Shown here piece after piece: positions 7,491 to 15,390 of a stretch of 18,989 nt of DNA. The notes below the pieces were generated by a model. The model ran no database searches and had not been told where the DNA came from. It worked only from the letters and a program-made list of their open reading frames with translations. Each line of letters opens with the position of its first letter. Position 1 is the stretch's first letter. The position numbers and the translations under genes are program-made. Source of the stretch: Fen-999 sp035505955 (GTDB lineage: Bacteria > Pseudomonadota > Gammaproteobacteria > Burkholderiales > Rhodocyclaceae); assembly GCA_035505955.1 (NCBI GenBank), contig DATJQH010000012.1, positions 1 through 18,989 on the forward strand, in the 5' to 3' direction.

Positions 7491-8186
7491 ATGGTCAGCC
7501 CCGCCCCGCAGGTTCAACCCTGGTTCGACGAGTTCGCGCCCGACATCACTGCCGTCGCAATCAGCGTGGCGCTGGTCGTCACCTATTACATCTTCCTCTG
7601 GATCAAGCGGCGCCAGAACCCGATCTACACGATCCACGCGGTCAATGAAGTTGCCCGTGCGCGCTGGGTGCGGCATGTGATGGCGAACCCGAGCAAGGAC
7701 GTGATGGCGGTACAGACGCTGCGCAATTTCGTCATGGGCGCCTCACTCATGGCTTCGACGGCCACCTTCCTGATCGTCGGCACGCTCACGCTTTCAGGGC
7801 AGGTCGAGAACATCAGCCGCAGCTGGCATGTCCTCAACGCCGGCGGCTCGCACGCCGCCGAACTCTGGATCGTCAAGGTGCTGAGTCTGCTGGTCGACTT
7901 CATCGTCGCCTTCTTCGCCTTCGCGATGACGGTGCGGCTGAACAATCATGTCGTCTTCATGCTCAACGCGCCGGTACAGGAAGGCGGGCACCACGCCCTC
8001 TCGCCGGACGGCGTGGCGCGCCGGCTCAACCGCGCCGGCAACCTCTATGCGTTGGGCATGCGCGCCTTCTTCTTCGCCGTGCCGCTGGTGTTCTGGCTGT
8101 TCGGCCCGCCCTTCCTCGTCGTGGCCACGGTCGGCCTGGTGATCACCCTGTACCACCTCGACCGCAACGAGACGCCGGGCAACTAG
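7491..8186 (+). CDS. DUF599 family membrane protein (231 aa)
   Basis: A 231-residue integral membrane protein of the DUF599 family (PF04654). Hydrophobic helices are visible at about residues 19-38, 82-101, 122-148 and two near the C-terminus (about 185-221). Family features are the NPIYTIHAVNEVARARW segment after the first helix and DVMAVQTLRNFVMGAS before the second. The ATG at 7491 is preceded by GAGGAG 8 nt upstream, a strong ribosome-binding site. It diverges from crcB and converges on the protease gene, with which it shares a CTAG stop (8183-8186). Proteins of this family have no established function. Its place next to crcB-DUF190 might suggest an ion-related role, but that is conjecture. 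Confidence 0.85.
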   Translation: MVSPAPQVQPWFDEFAPDITAVAISVALVVTYYIFLWIKRRQNPIYTIHAVNEVARARWVRHVMANPSKDVMAVQTLRNFVMGASLMASTATFLIVGTLTLSGQVENISRSWHVLNAGGSHAAELWIVKVLSLLVDFIVAFFAFAMTVRLNNHVVFMLNAPVQEGGHHALSPDGVARRLNRAGNLYALGMRAFFFAVPLVFWLFGPPFLVVATVGLVITLYHLDRNETPGN

Positions 8187-9661
8187 CCGAGCGGGACCGG
8201 CACGAACATGCGCTGATCGCCGCGCTGCACGAGCAACGCCACATACTTGCTCGAGCGCTTGATCTGGTTGCGCAGCTGCGCCACGTTGCCCATGCGCTCG
8301 CCGTTGGCGGAAAGGATCACGTCGCCCGACTCGATGCCGGCGCGTGCGGCAGCACCGTCGCCCGCGTCCTCGACCACCAGGCCGGCGCCGCCCGCCACCT
8401 GCGCCCGTTCGTCAGGCGTCAGCGGCCGTACCGCGAGGCCCAGCCCGCCGGCCGCCTCGTGCTGCGCGCCGGACCCTTCCGACGAGGCCAGCGCGTTGTT
8501 CATTTCGCCCACGGCCACGGTGAACTCCTTCGTGCTGCCGTTGCGCCAGACCTCGATCGTCGCCTTGGTGCCGGGCGACAGGCCGCCGACCAGCGACGGC
8601 AGGTCGGAAGAGCGCGCGATGTCCTTGCCGTTGAACTTCAGGATCACATCGCCGGGCTCGATGCCCGCCTTGGCCGCGGGACTGCCGGCATCGACCGCGT
8701 TCACCAGCGCGCCGCGCGGCTTGTCGAGGCCGAACGACTCGGCGAGGCCCTGGTCGACCTCCTGTACCGTGACGCCGATGCGGCCGCGGCTCACCTTGCC
8801 GTGCGCGAGCAGCTGCTGCTCGACGTTCATCGCCACGTCGATCGGTATCGCGAACGAAAGTCCCTGATAACCACCGCTCTGGCTGTAGATCTGCGAGTTG
8901 ATGCCGATCACCTCGCCCTTGGCGTCGATCAGCGGGCCGCCCGAATTGCCGGGATTCACCGCGACGTCGGTCTGCATGAACGGCACGTAGTTCTCGTCGG
9001 GCAGGGTGCGCGACTTGGCCGAGATGATGCCGGCGGTGACACTGTTCTCGAAGCCGAACGGCGAGCCGATGGCCATCACCCACTCGCCGACGCGCGCCTT
9101 GGCCGGGTCGCCGATCTTCACGGTCGGCAGGCCGCTCGCCTTGATGCGCAGCACGGCCACGTCCGTCGCCTTGTCGAAGCCGATGACCTTGGCCTTGAAT
9201 TCACGCTTGTCGGTAAGCTTGACCATGACTTCATCGGCATCCGCCACCACGTGCGCGTTGGTCAGGATGATGCCGTCCGGCGAGATGATGAATCCTGAGC
9301 CGAGCCCGTGCGTCGGGATGCGCCCGTGCGGCCCGAAATGCCCCTGGAAGCCCGGGATGCCGAAGCGCTTGAAGAACTCGCCGAAGGGACCGTTGGGATC
9401 GAAGTCTGGCATCTCGGCAATGCCGGCCTTGCTGGTTCCGGAAACGCTGATGTTGACCACGGCGGGCCCCTCCTGGGCCGCGATGGTGCTGAAGTCGGGC
9501 AGGCTGACCGTCGCCGCGGGCGCTTCGATCGTCGCGGCCGGCGCCGCCACCGGCCCCGCCGCAGCGGCACCGATGCCGACGCGGTCGTGCAGGGCGTACC
9601 CGCTCGTGAATGCGGCGGCCACCGCCAGCGCCAGGGCAGCTTGTCTGGTCTTGATTGTCAT
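8183..9661 (-). CDS. DegP/MucD-like periplasmic serine protease (Do family)
   Basis: An HtrA-type (S1C) protease/chaperone that degrades misfolded proteins in the periplasm. A signal-like N-terminus (MTIKTRQ followed by an alanine-rich hydrophobic stretch) precedes the protease domain. The catalytic triad is complete: His137 in TNAHVV, Asp167 in DKATDVAVL, Ser240 in GNSGGP (numbering from ATG 9661). Two PDZ domains follow, at about 293-383 and 403-492, the DegP/MucD arrangement. A Gly/Phe/Pro/His-rich loop at about 86-120 corresponds to the LA loop. Two ATGs compete: 9661 has GGAG 9 nt upstream, 9667 only 3 nt, so I prefer 9661. A sigma-E-like promoter lies at 9707-9735. The gene follows the HD-GYP regulator gene by 110 bp on the same strand. 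Confidence 0.93.
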   Translation of the reverse strand: MTIKTRQAALALAVAAAFTSGYALHDRVGIGAAAAGPVAAPAATIEAPAATVSLPDFSTIAAQEGPAVVNISVSGTSKAGIAEMPDFDPNGPFGEFFKRFGIPGFQGHFGPHGRIPTHGLGSGFIISPDGIILTNAHVVADADEVMVKLTDKREFKAKVIGFDKATDVAVLRIKASGLPTVKIGDPAKARVGEWVMAIGSPFGFENSVTAGIISAKSRTLPDENYVPFMQTDVAVNPGNSGGPLIDAKGEVIGINSQIYSQSGGYQGLSFAIPIDVAMNVEQQLLAHGKVSRGRIGVTVQEVDQGLAESFGLDKPRGALVNAVDAGSPAAKAGIEPGDVILKFNGKDIARSSDLPSLVGGLSPGTKATIEVWRNGSTKEFTVAVGEMNNALASSEGSGAQHEAAGGLGLAVRPLTPDERAQVAGGAGLVVEDAGDGAAARAGIESGDVILSANGERMGNVAQLRNQIKRSSKYVALLVQRGDQRMFVPVPLG

Positions 9662-9706
9662 ATGCATCTTCTCCGGAAGCTGGGTTGAAAAGGGGGAAAC
9701 AGACTT

Positions 9707-9735
9707 TTAGACGAAACCCGGCCGGCGGGGGTTCC
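9707..9735 (-). promoter_or_regulatory. Sigma-E-type promoter of the DegP/MucD gene
   Basis: On the - strand GGAACCC (9729-9735) is followed after exactly 16 nt by GTCTAA (9707-9712). The extracytoplasmic-stress sigma-E consensus is GGAACTT-N15/16-GTCTAA, so the -35 matches five of seven and the -10 all six bases at the preferred spacing. The predicted start of transcription lies about 30-40 nt before the protease ATG. DegP/MucD genes are classical sigma-E/AlgU targets. This is a consensus match by eye. Confidence 0.6.
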
Positions 9736-9771
9736 CCCCATTTGCAACATAATGTTTCCGCGCAGGGCGGA

Positions 9772-10857
9772 TCAGCCTTCCCTCGGCAGCAGATCCGCGG
9801 CGATGCCGACGTCCGTGAGCGCACCCTTTTCGTCGGCGTATTCCTCGACGACTTCCAGGATGCGCGGCAGGGTCTTGCGGAATGCCGCCATCAGGGCCGG
9901 ATCGAAGTGGCTGCCATCCTGCGCGTCCATGATCTTGAGCGAATCGGCGATGCTGTAGGCGGGCTTGTAGGGTCGCACCGAAATCAAGGCGTCGAACACG
10001 TCCGCGATGGCGACGATGCGGCCTTCGAGGGGAATGTCCTCGCCCTTCAGTTGCGAGGGATAGCCCTTGCCGTCCCAGCGCTCGTGGTGCGTCAGCGCGA
10101 TCGTGCGCGCCGTGTCGAGCAACTCGCTGTCATGGCGGCCAATGATTTCGGCACCCATCAGCGGATGCCGATGCATGAGCTCCCATTCGGGGGCGTCGAG
10201 CTTGCCGGGCTTCAGCAGGATTGCGTCTCGGATGCCGATCTTGCCGACATCGTGCATCGGCGCAGTGCTGAAGATGATGCTCGCGGCGCGCTGGCCGAGC
10301 CCGCAAGTCTCGGCGATCAGGCGCGCGTAGTGGGCAACGCGCAGCACGTGGTTGCCGGTCTCGTCGTCGCGATATTCCGAAGCGCGGCCGAGCCGGCGGA
10401 TGATCTGCTGGCGCGAGATGGAAAGCTCGAGCGTGCGCTGGTGCACCATGCGCTCGAGTTCGCGCGTCTGGTCGTAGAGCGCGAGGTGTGCACGCACGCG
10501 CGCCAGCACCACGGGCGGGCTGATCGGCTTCGTGATGTAGTCGACGGCGCCGGTCTCGAGCCCCAGCCGCTCGTCCTCGATCGAGCACATGGCGGTGACG
10601 AAAATCACCGGAATGCGGCGCCGGTCCGGGTTGGCCTTCAGGCGCCGGCACAGTTCCAGCCCGGAAAGCCCCGGCATCATGATGTCGAGCAGGATCAGGT
10701 CCGGCGGCGCATCCGAATAGACGATCTTGAGCGCCTTCTCGCCGTTGGTGGCGACGCGGATGTGGTACTGGTCGCGCAGCACTTCGGAAAGCAGGTCGAT
10801 GTTCCCCGGAACGTCGTCCACCACGAGGATGGTCTGCCGGTCGAGAAGATTGTTCAT
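9772..10857 (-). CDS. Response regulator with HD-GYP cyclic-di-GMP phosphodiesterase domain (RpfG-like)
   Basis: A 361-residue cytoplasmic two-component regulator. The receiver domain (about 8-125) has the acidic pair Asp14/Asp15, the phosphoacceptor Asp58 in LILLDIMMPG and Lys110 in YITKP. A helical linker (about 126-155) leads to an HD-GYP domain (about 155-345) with the HD pair His202-Asp203 in MHDVGKIG, further metal-ligand candidates His230/His231 and His257/His258, and an intact HHERWDGKGYP motif (GYP at 265-267). HD-GYP proteins with these residues hydrolyse cyclic-di-GMP, so activity is expected. The ATG at 10857 has AGGGA 9 nt upstream. The gene starts 32 nt after the stop of the large hybrid kinase, so it is very probably the cognate output of that kinase. 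It ends 110 bp before the protease gene. Confidence 0.94.
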   Translation of the reverse strand: MNNLLDRQTILVVDDVPGNIDLLSEVLRDQYHIRVATNGEKALKIVYSDAPPDLILLDIMMPGLSGLELCRRLKANPDRRRIPVIFVTAMCSIEDERLGLETGAVDYITKPISPPVVLARVRAHLALYDQTRELERMVHQRTLELSISRQQIIRRLGRASEYRDDETGNHVLRVAHYARLIAETCGLGQRAASIIFSTAPMHDVGKIGIRDAILLKPGKLDAPEWELMHRHPLMGAEIIGRHDSELLDTARTIALTHHERWDGKGYPSQLKGEDIPLEGRIVAIADVFDALISVRPYKPAYSIADSLKIMDAQDGSHFDPALMAAFRKTLPRILEVVEEYADEKGALTDVGIAADLLPREG

Positions 10858-10889
10858 GTTGTGTGGTCCCTGTCGAATCCTTCCGCGCC

Positions 10890-13800
10890 TCAGCGCAACA
10901 CCATCCCCAGCTTGACCATCGCCTGCCGCACCAGTTCGGCGGCGCGGTCGAACTCATAGCGGCCGATCGACTTCTCGATGAGCTCGAACTCGTCGGCCGG
11001 CAGACGCTCCGCGAGCCCCGCGCGCACGGTGTCGAGGCGCCGCACCGCGTCGGCATCATCCGCCGCCAGCAAGGCCTGCAGCGACGCGAGCCCGGCCGCC
11101 AAGGCGCGTCCGTTGTCGCCCAGCGGCCTGCGCGTCGGAGCGGGCCGCGCCGGCATGGGCGCCATCAGACTGTCGATCGCGACCAGGACCCGCTGCATCT
11201 CGACGTCGAGCCGCGCCAGGCCGGCCTCGACGCTCGCAGGGCCATGGTCGTCGACGATGGCCTTCTCGACCGCTTCCGCCGCGGTGCGCAGTGCTGCCGC
11301 GCCCAGGCTTCCCGCCAGTCCCTTGAGCGTATGCGCGAGCCGGCGTGCCACGTCGCGCTGGCCTTCCGCCAGCGCCGCGCCGATGCGCGCGCCCACATCG
11401 GCCTGATCGGACCGGAATCCGGCGATCAGGCGGTTGTACATGGCCTCGTTGCCGCCGAGCCGCTGCAGCGCCACGGCCCGGTCGAGCACCGGCACCTCCG
11501 CAGTCGGCTGCGGCGCCGCCACGACCGGCAAAACCGGCGCGTCGGAACCTTTGCCCTGCGTGATCCAGGACGCGAGCTTGCCGTAAAGTTCTGCGACGTC
11601 GATCGGCTTCGCCACGTGATCGTTCATGCCGGCCGCAAGGCAGAGTTCGCGGTCGCCCAGCAGCACGCTGGCGGTCATGGCGAGGATCGGCACCGGGCCG
11701 ATGGCGGCATTGGCGCGCATGGCCCGCGTCGCCTCGAAGCCGTCCATGACGGGCATCTGGCAGTCCATGAGGATCGCGTCGTAGCGCATCGCGGCGGCGC
11801 GCTCCACCGCCTGCGCGCCGTTGGTGGCGGTGTCCACTTCCAGGCCCGCCGCGCGCAGGATCTCGTCGGCCATTTCTCGGTTGACGTCGTTGTCCTCGAC
11901 CAACAGCACGCGCCGGCCAGCGAGCACGGGCGGAGCGCCATGATGCTGTGGGCGCGGCAGCGCAGGTCGCGCGCCGGGATGCAGCGCCTCGGCGATCGCG
12001 TCGAACAGCGACGACGAGGTGACGGGCTTCGCCAGGAACGCGTCGATCGCCGTGTCGCCGAGGACTTCGGGCAGCCTGCCCTGTTCGTCGACCGTGGTCA
12101 TGAGGATGCTGGCGATCCGCCCCGATCCGGCCGCGTCGGCGCGAATCCGGCTCAAGGTGCCGATGCCATCCAGGTCGGGCATCTGCCAGTCCGCGATCAC
12201 GAGGCCCAACGGCTCGCCGCGCTCGCGCGCCGCGCGCGCCGCCTCGATGCCTTCCGCGCCGCTGGCCGCCGACGTCACCACGAAGCCGAGCGCGGCCAGA
12301 AGCTGGCTCGTGATCTCCCGGGCGCCGCTGCTGTCGTCGACCACCAGGACGCGCATGCCTCGCATTTCCGGATCGCTCGCGGCGGGTGCCGCCGCCTCGC
12401 CGCGCCCGACCGACACCTCGAACCAGAAGCAGCTGCCGCGCCCCGGCTCGCTGATGGCGTCGATACGGCCGCCCATCAGCTCGACCAGGCGCTTGCATAT
12501 CGACAGCCCCAGGCCGGTGCCGCCGTACTTGCGCGTGGTCGACGTGTCGGCCTGCGTGAACGGCGCAAACAGGCGCTCGCGCTGTTCGTCCGACATTCCG
12601 ATGCCGCTGTCATGCACCTCGAAGCGCAGGCGCAAGGTCGACTCGTCGGCGCCCGCGGCTAGCACGGCCACGCGCACCTCGCCACGCTCGGTGAACTTGA
12701 GGGCGTTGCCGACCAGGTTCATCAGCACCTGGCCCAGGCGCAGCGGATCGCCGACGAGCTGGTCCGGAATTTCGGGCGCGATGTCGAACAGGAGCTCAAG
12801 ACCCTTGTCGACCGCCTTGTGCACCGAAATGTCGGCGACACGGCGCATGACTTCGTCGAGGCTGAAGGACACGTTCTCGATCGCCATCATGCCGGCCTCG
12901 ATCTTCGAGAAGTCGAGGATGTCGTTGATGATGCCGAGCAGCGACTTGCTGGCGGCATCGACCTTGTCGAGATAGCCGCGCTGGCGCGGCGTCAACTCGG
13001 TCTGCAGGATGATGTGCGTGAGCCCGACGATCGCATTCATCGGCGTGCGGATCTCGTGGCTCATGTTGGCGAGGAAGTCGGCCTTGGCCGCCGCCGCCGT
13101 CTCGGCCGCGGCACGCGCCTGCTGCGCCTCGCGCTCCGCAGCTTTGAGGGCGGAGATGTCCACGATCAGGCCGACCAGGCCGCCCGGCGTGCCGTCACGG
13201 TTGGCGAATCCGGTGACGGAGTACAGGGTATCGTGCGGTTTGCCATCGACGAATGTGATGGTCACTTCGCGCACGACGTGGCCCGCATCGCGGATCACGC
13301 TTTCATCCTCGGCCTGGTAGGCGATCCGGTCTGCCTCGGGCAGGTAGGTCAGGTCGAGCACGCGCTTGCCGACGACCTGGTGCGCGCTGGTGCCGAACGC
13401 CTGCTCGTAGGCCTTGTTGCAACCCAGGAAGCGGGCGTCGGCACCCTTGTAAAAGATCGGGTTCGGAATCGTGTCGAGCAGCGCGCGCATGATGCCGAAC
13501 TGGCGATCGAGCTCCGTTTCCATGTCGTGGCGGTCGGTCGTGTCGAGGATCGTCGCCAGCAGCGACAGCACGCGTTCCGGATGGTCGGCGTCGCGAATCG
13601 CCGTGAGCTGGATGTCTGCCCAGCGCACTGAGCCGTCCTGGCGGACGAAGCCGGTTTCGGTGCGGTAATAGTGCTCGCGACCGGCCGCGAGGTCGCGGTA
13701 GGCCGTTTGCACGCGCTCGCGGTCCGCCGGCACGATGAGATCGAGGCCGGTGCCCGCCAGCAGTTGCGCCTCGCTGTAGCCGACGAACTCGCAGAATGCA

Positions 13801-15230
13801 CGATTGACCCGCAGGCGCCGCAACTCGGGCGTCAGGCTGGAGATGCCGATGGCCGCATTTTCGAAGATGGCGCGGAAGATGACCTCGCGCTCCTGCAGCG
13901 CGGCCTGGCTTTCGCTGAGTTCGCGCGTGCGCTCGGCGACCTTGCCCTCCAGCGCCGCGTGCGCGTCCACCTGCGCCTGGCGCGCGTCGCGCAGCTTGAG
14001 GCGCATGTTCTCCTGCGCGTTGGCGAGCTGCTGGATCTCCCACCAGGGCGCATCGATGGCGACGGGCGCATCGAGCTCCATGCGGCCGATGCGCGCACTC
14101 TCCTTCGCCAGCGCAACCAACGGCCGCCCGAACTGGCGCGCGATGCGCAGCGACACGGCGACGCCGGCCAGGAGCGCCAGCAGCGCAATGAAAACGGCAT
14201 AGACGAGGTTATCGCCGCTGGCAGGCAGGAACTCGTCTTCGGGCGCAAACACGCCGAGCCAGAACTTCTGGTCGCCCGCAGCAATGGGTCGGAAAAGGCT
14301 GAACCAGCGCGCGCCGTCCAAATCGTAGCTGTCGATGCCGGGTCGGCCCGACACGTCGCCCTGCCAGCTGGCGAAACCTTGCTCAATGTCCTTCAGGCCG
14401 AGCTCCGCCGGCGTCTTCAGCACGGCTGCGCGGATCGCATCCGGCGTGCCGAAGCGCTCGTCATGCGGCGGCGCCAGCAACTTGCCGTCGGCCTGGAACA
14501 GCGTGGCGCGTCCCGCCTTGCCGATCGTGAGGCCCGTGGTGAACGAAGCGAGCTCGAGCAATCGGACGTCATGGCCGATCACGTATCGGCTGCCGTCGGA
14601 GCCCGTCCAGCGCATCGCCGCCGTGATGCCCGGGTCCCTGGTCGTGTAGAAGATGTAGGGCTCGGTCCAGTAGATCGACTTCTCGCTCGCCAGCGCCATC
14701 GCGCCGCGATGCCAGGGCCGCGTGCGCGTGTCGTAGTCGAGCAGCCGCATCTCGACGCGCTCGAGCTGGTGCGTGGTGTTCCAGAACAGCCAGTACGTGC
14801 GCTGTCCCCACGCATCCGGATTGCTGACGCGATTGACCCAGGTGCCATCGGCGTTGTGCAGCAGCAGGATCTCGCGCCCCGATTCGTGCGCGAAATTCAC
14901 CGAGGAAATCTCGGGGTGGTTGGCAATGATCGGGAAGAAGTACTCGTTGAAGCGCAGCAGCTGGCCGTGATCGAGGCTGCCGTCCATGCCCCAGCCCTGG
15001 CTGCTGCGCAGCGTCGTCTCGACCGCTTGCAGGAGTTGGCTCACACGACCATCGAGCTGCTGGGACACCCGTTGCATCTCGGCGTCGGCGAGACCGCCCA
15101 CGGTCGGCCGAATGATGAACTGGTAGGTGCCGGCCGCGAAAAGCGCCAGCGCCAGCAGCATGAGGAGCGCGCCGCGCAGGATCAGGCTGTTGGCGAAGCT
15201 CGGCTTACCCAAGGAGTACCCGGCAATCAT
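10890..15230 (-). CDS. Hybrid sensor histidine kinase: dCache-like sensor, HAMP, two PAS, HisKA, HATPase, two receivers, Hpt
   Basis: A 1446-residue membrane-bound phosphorelay kinase. In order: helix 1 (about 14-40); a periplasmic sensor (about 41-340) with the dCache-like phrase YDTRTRPWHRGA; helix 2 (342-362); a HAMP-like linker and coiled coil (to about 450); PAS domains at about 449-571 and 577-698; HisKA with His725 in MSHEIRTP; HATPase with N-box Asn838/Asn842 and G-boxes DSGIGM and GGTGLG; receiver 1 with Asp1014; receiver 2 with Asp1156 and Lys1208; and an Hpt domain with His1300 in AHTLKG. All key residues are present, so a full His-Asp-His-Asp relay is possible. ATG 15230 is preferred; a TTG at 15242 in frame is an alternative, and neither has a well-spaced Shine-Dalgarno. 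The HD-GYP gene follows after 32 nt. The ligand is unknown. Confidence 0.94.
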   Translation of the reverse strand: MIAGYSLGKPSFANSLILRGALLMLLALALFAAGTYQFIIRPTVGGLADAEMQRVSQQLDGRVSQLLQAVETTLRSSQGWGMDGSLDHGQLLRFNEYFFPIIANHPEISSVNFAHESGREILLLHNADGTWVNRVSNPDAWGQRTYWLFWNTTHQLERVEMRLLDYDTRTRPWHRGAMALASEKSIYWTEPYIFYTTRDPGITAAMRWTGSDGSRYVIGHDVRLLELASFTTGLTIGKAGRATLFQADGKLLAPPHDERFGTPDAIRAAVLKTPAELGLKDIEQGFASWQGDVSGRPGIDSYDLDGARWFSLFRPIAAGDQKFWLGVFAPEDEFLPASGDNLVYAVFIALLALLAGVAVSLRIARQFGRPLVALAKESARIGRMELDAPVAIDAPWWEIQQLANAQENMRLKLRDARQAQVDAHAALEGKVAERTRELSESQAALQEREVIFRAIFENAAIGISSLTPELRRLRVNRAFCEFVGYSEAQLLAGTGLDLIVPADRERVQTAYRDLAAGREHYYRTETGFVRQDGSVRWADIQLTAIRDADHPERVLSLLATILDTTDRHDMETELDRQFGIMRALLDTIPNPIFYKGADARFLGCNKAYEQAFGTSAHQVVGKRVLDLTYLPEADRIAYQAEDESVIRDAGHVVREVTITFVDGKPHDTLYSVTGFANRDGTPGGLVGLIVDISALKAAEREAQQARAAAETAAAAKADFLANMSHEIRTPMNAIVGLTHIILQTELTPRQRGYLDKVDAASKSLLGIINDILDFSKIEAGMMAIENVSFSLDEVMRRVADISVHKAVDKGLELLFDIAPEIPDQLVGDPLRLGQVLMNLVGNALKFTERGEVRVAVLAAGADESTLRLRFEVHDSGIGMSDEQRERLFAPFTQADTSTTRKYGGTGLGLSICKRLVELMGGRIDAISEPGRGSCFWFEVSVGRGEAAAPAASDPEMRGMRVLVVDDSSGAREITSQLLAALGFVVTSAASGAEGIEAARAARERGEPLGLVIADWQMPDLDGIGTLSRIRADAAGSGRIASILMTTVDEQGRLPEVLGDTAIDAFLAKPVTSSSLFDAIAEALHPGARPALPRPQHHGAPPVLAGRRVLLVEDNDVNREMADEILRAAGLEVDTATNGAQAVERAAAMRYDAILMDCQMPVMDGFEATRAMRANAAIGPVPILAMTASVLLGDRELCLAAGMNDHVAKPIDVAELYGKLASWITQGKGSDAPVLPVVAAPQPTAEVPVLDRAVALQRLGGNEAMYNRLIAGFRSDQADVGARIGAALAEGQRDVARRLAHTLKGLAGSLGAAALRTAAEAVEKAIVDDHGPASVEAGLARLDVEMQRVLVAIDSLMAPMPARPAPTRRPLGDNGRALAAGLASLQALLAADDADAVRRLDTVRAGLAERLPADEFELIEKSIGRYEFDRAAELVRQAMVKLGMVLR

Positions 15231-15288
15231 CGCGGCGCCCAACGCCCCCCATCAAATGCTCAGGATTGACCAGACTCTGCTGATGGGA

Positions 15289-15315
15289 ATTGTAACCACA
15301 ACATGACGTTGTGGT
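15289..15315 (-). promoter_or_regulatory. Perfect 8-bp inverted repeat and possible -10 upstream of the hybrid kinase
   Basis: ACCACAAC-atgac-GTTGTGGT (15295-15315) is a perfect 8-bp inverted repeat in the 160-bp gap between aprA and the kinase gene. Directly next to it, on the - strand, is TACAAT (15289-15294), five of six matches to a -10 box, 58 nt before the kinase ATG. The repeat therefore fills the place of a -10/-35 spacer, as an operator would. It could instead form a weak stem-loop at the end of the apr transcript, but no T-run follows it. There is no clear -35. Confidence 0.4.
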
Positions 15316-15390
15316 GCCGCATTTCAGGCTCCGCACGGTGTGCCACGAGGGCTGACTTTCGCCGGATCGCCCGGGGTCGCGCCAGCGGCG

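Noticed and set aside
10863..12662. 599-codon + frame antisense to the hybrid kinase
   Set aside because: Low-complexity Arg/His/Gln-rich translation; the - strand has continuous, recognisable receiver, Hpt and HATPase domains here.
13671..15269. 532-codon + frame antisense to the kinase sensor and PAS region
   Set aside because: No domain or start signal; shadow of the third-position GC bias of the kinase gene.
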